From contig JAHHQS010000187.1 of NCBI GenBank assembly GCA_020026285.1, positions 1 to 6,800 on the forward strand: a DNA stretch of 6,800 bases, in the 5' to 3' direction. Origin of the DNA: Parabacteroides sp. GTDB taxonomy: Bacteria; Bacteroidota; Bacteroidia; Bacteroidales; Tannerellaceae. The notes under the pieces are model-generated. The model was not told where the DNA came from. It searched no databases and saw only the letters and a program-made list of their open reading frames with translations. Positions within the stretch are counted from its first letter, which is position 1. The number at the start of each line of letters is the position of its first letter. Both the position numbers and the translations under genes were made by a program. This document shows positions 6,711-6,800 of this stretch, piece after piece.

Positions 6711-6775
6711 AGAAAGACCAAAGCTTTCTTTAAAACGGATACCACCGTTTGTAGAAAAGCTTTGGCCTTTTTTTT
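6711..6775. terminator. Strong, apparently bidirectional intrinsic terminator upstream of ssb
   Basis: CCAAAGCTTT (6718-6727) pairs with AAAGCTTTGG (6756-6765). The stem extends outward (6711-6716 with 6767-6772, one weak pair), and an inner stem, AAACGG (6733-6738) with CCGTTT (6745-6750), closes a 6-base loop. Plus-strand RNA has eight consecutive U after the stem (6768-6775), an ideal tail, but an A/C mismatch at 6717/6766. In minus-strand RNA that position becomes a G-U pair, giving about 15 continuous pairs, though the tail is only UCUUUCUCU. Its place just before the ssb promoter suggests it ends the transcript of the gene lying beyond 6800. Confidence 0.65.
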
Positions 6776-6792
6776 AAAAGCTTTGACCTTTT
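6755..6792 (+). repeat. Tandem direct repeat, 17 bp with one mismatch
   Basis: AAAAGCTTTGGCCTTTT (6755-6771) and AAAAGCTTTGACCTTTT (6776-6792) differ at one base and are spaced 21 bases apart. A third, inverted copy with a few differences lies at 6712-6728. Each copy contains the self-complementary 8-mer AAAGCTTT, so any two can pair in RNA. Confidence 0.7.
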
Positions 6793-6800
6793 CACAAAAA

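Noticed and set aside
1..6800. Insertion sequences, CRISPR arrays, tRNA/rRNA genes, riboswitches, toxin-antitoxin or defence genes
   Set aside because: No transposase, terminal repeats, spaced repeat array, tRNA-like folds or relevant protein motifs were seen; nearly all of the window is occupied by eight recognisable genes.

Overview
This window looks like ordinary chromosomal housekeeping DNA from a member of the Bacteroidetes, most likely order Bacteroidales (Bacteroides/Parabacteroides-like); I cannot fix the genus. The evidence is a GldE-GldD pair next to ssb (a hallmark gene cluster of the phylum), a Bacteroidales-style PhoH protein, AT-rich coding sequence, candidate promoters of the Bacteroidetes type (TAnnTTTG near -7), and start codons without Shine-Dalgarno sequences. 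There is no sign of phage, transposon, CRISPR array, rRNA or tRNA.

Layout: eight complete genes lie in two convergent operons. The plus-strand operon (99-3562) is phoH - purC - ubiE/menG - aroE. Its junctions are very tight: a 4-nt ATGA overlap, then gaps of 7 and 11 nt. A consensus -7 box lies about 55 bases before phoH. The minus-strand operon, read from right to left (6607 down to 3559), is ssb - gldE - gldD - Sfp-type phosphopantetheinyl transferase. Its junctions are a 25-nt gap, an 8-nt overlap and a 2-nt gap, and a well-formed promoter precedes ssb. The two operons meet tail to tail with their stop codons sharing the 4-base palindrome TTAA, so there is no intergenic space for a terminator. 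A GC-rich hairpin with a T-rich tail lies about 145 bases inside the transferase gene and is oriented to stop the plus-strand transcript. The right end (6608-6800) is non-coding. It holds the ssb promoter, two short palindromes, and a strong, apparently bidirectional terminator built from three copies of an AAAGCTTT-centred repeat.

How the genes fit together: aroE feeds the shikimate pathway to chorismate, the precursor of menaquinone, and the UbiE/MenG methyltransferase carries out the last step of menaquinone synthesis, so two of the four plus-strand genes share a metabolic axis. purC is a purine gene with codon usage typical of high expression, unlike its neighbours. PhoH is an ATPase of the PhoH/YbeZ family with an RNA-related role. 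In the other operon GldE (a CNNM/CorC-like membrane protein) and GldD (a lipoprotein) are envelope partners known from gliding Flavobacteria but also kept in non-gliding Bacteroidales. SSB and the transferase have no evident functional link to them beyond co-transcription.

I found no convincing new biological system here. The best leads are regulatory: a terminator embedded in a convergent gene, a perfect 10-bp hairpin just inside the TTG-started gldE, and the three-copy repeat structure with a possible small RNA upstream of ssb.
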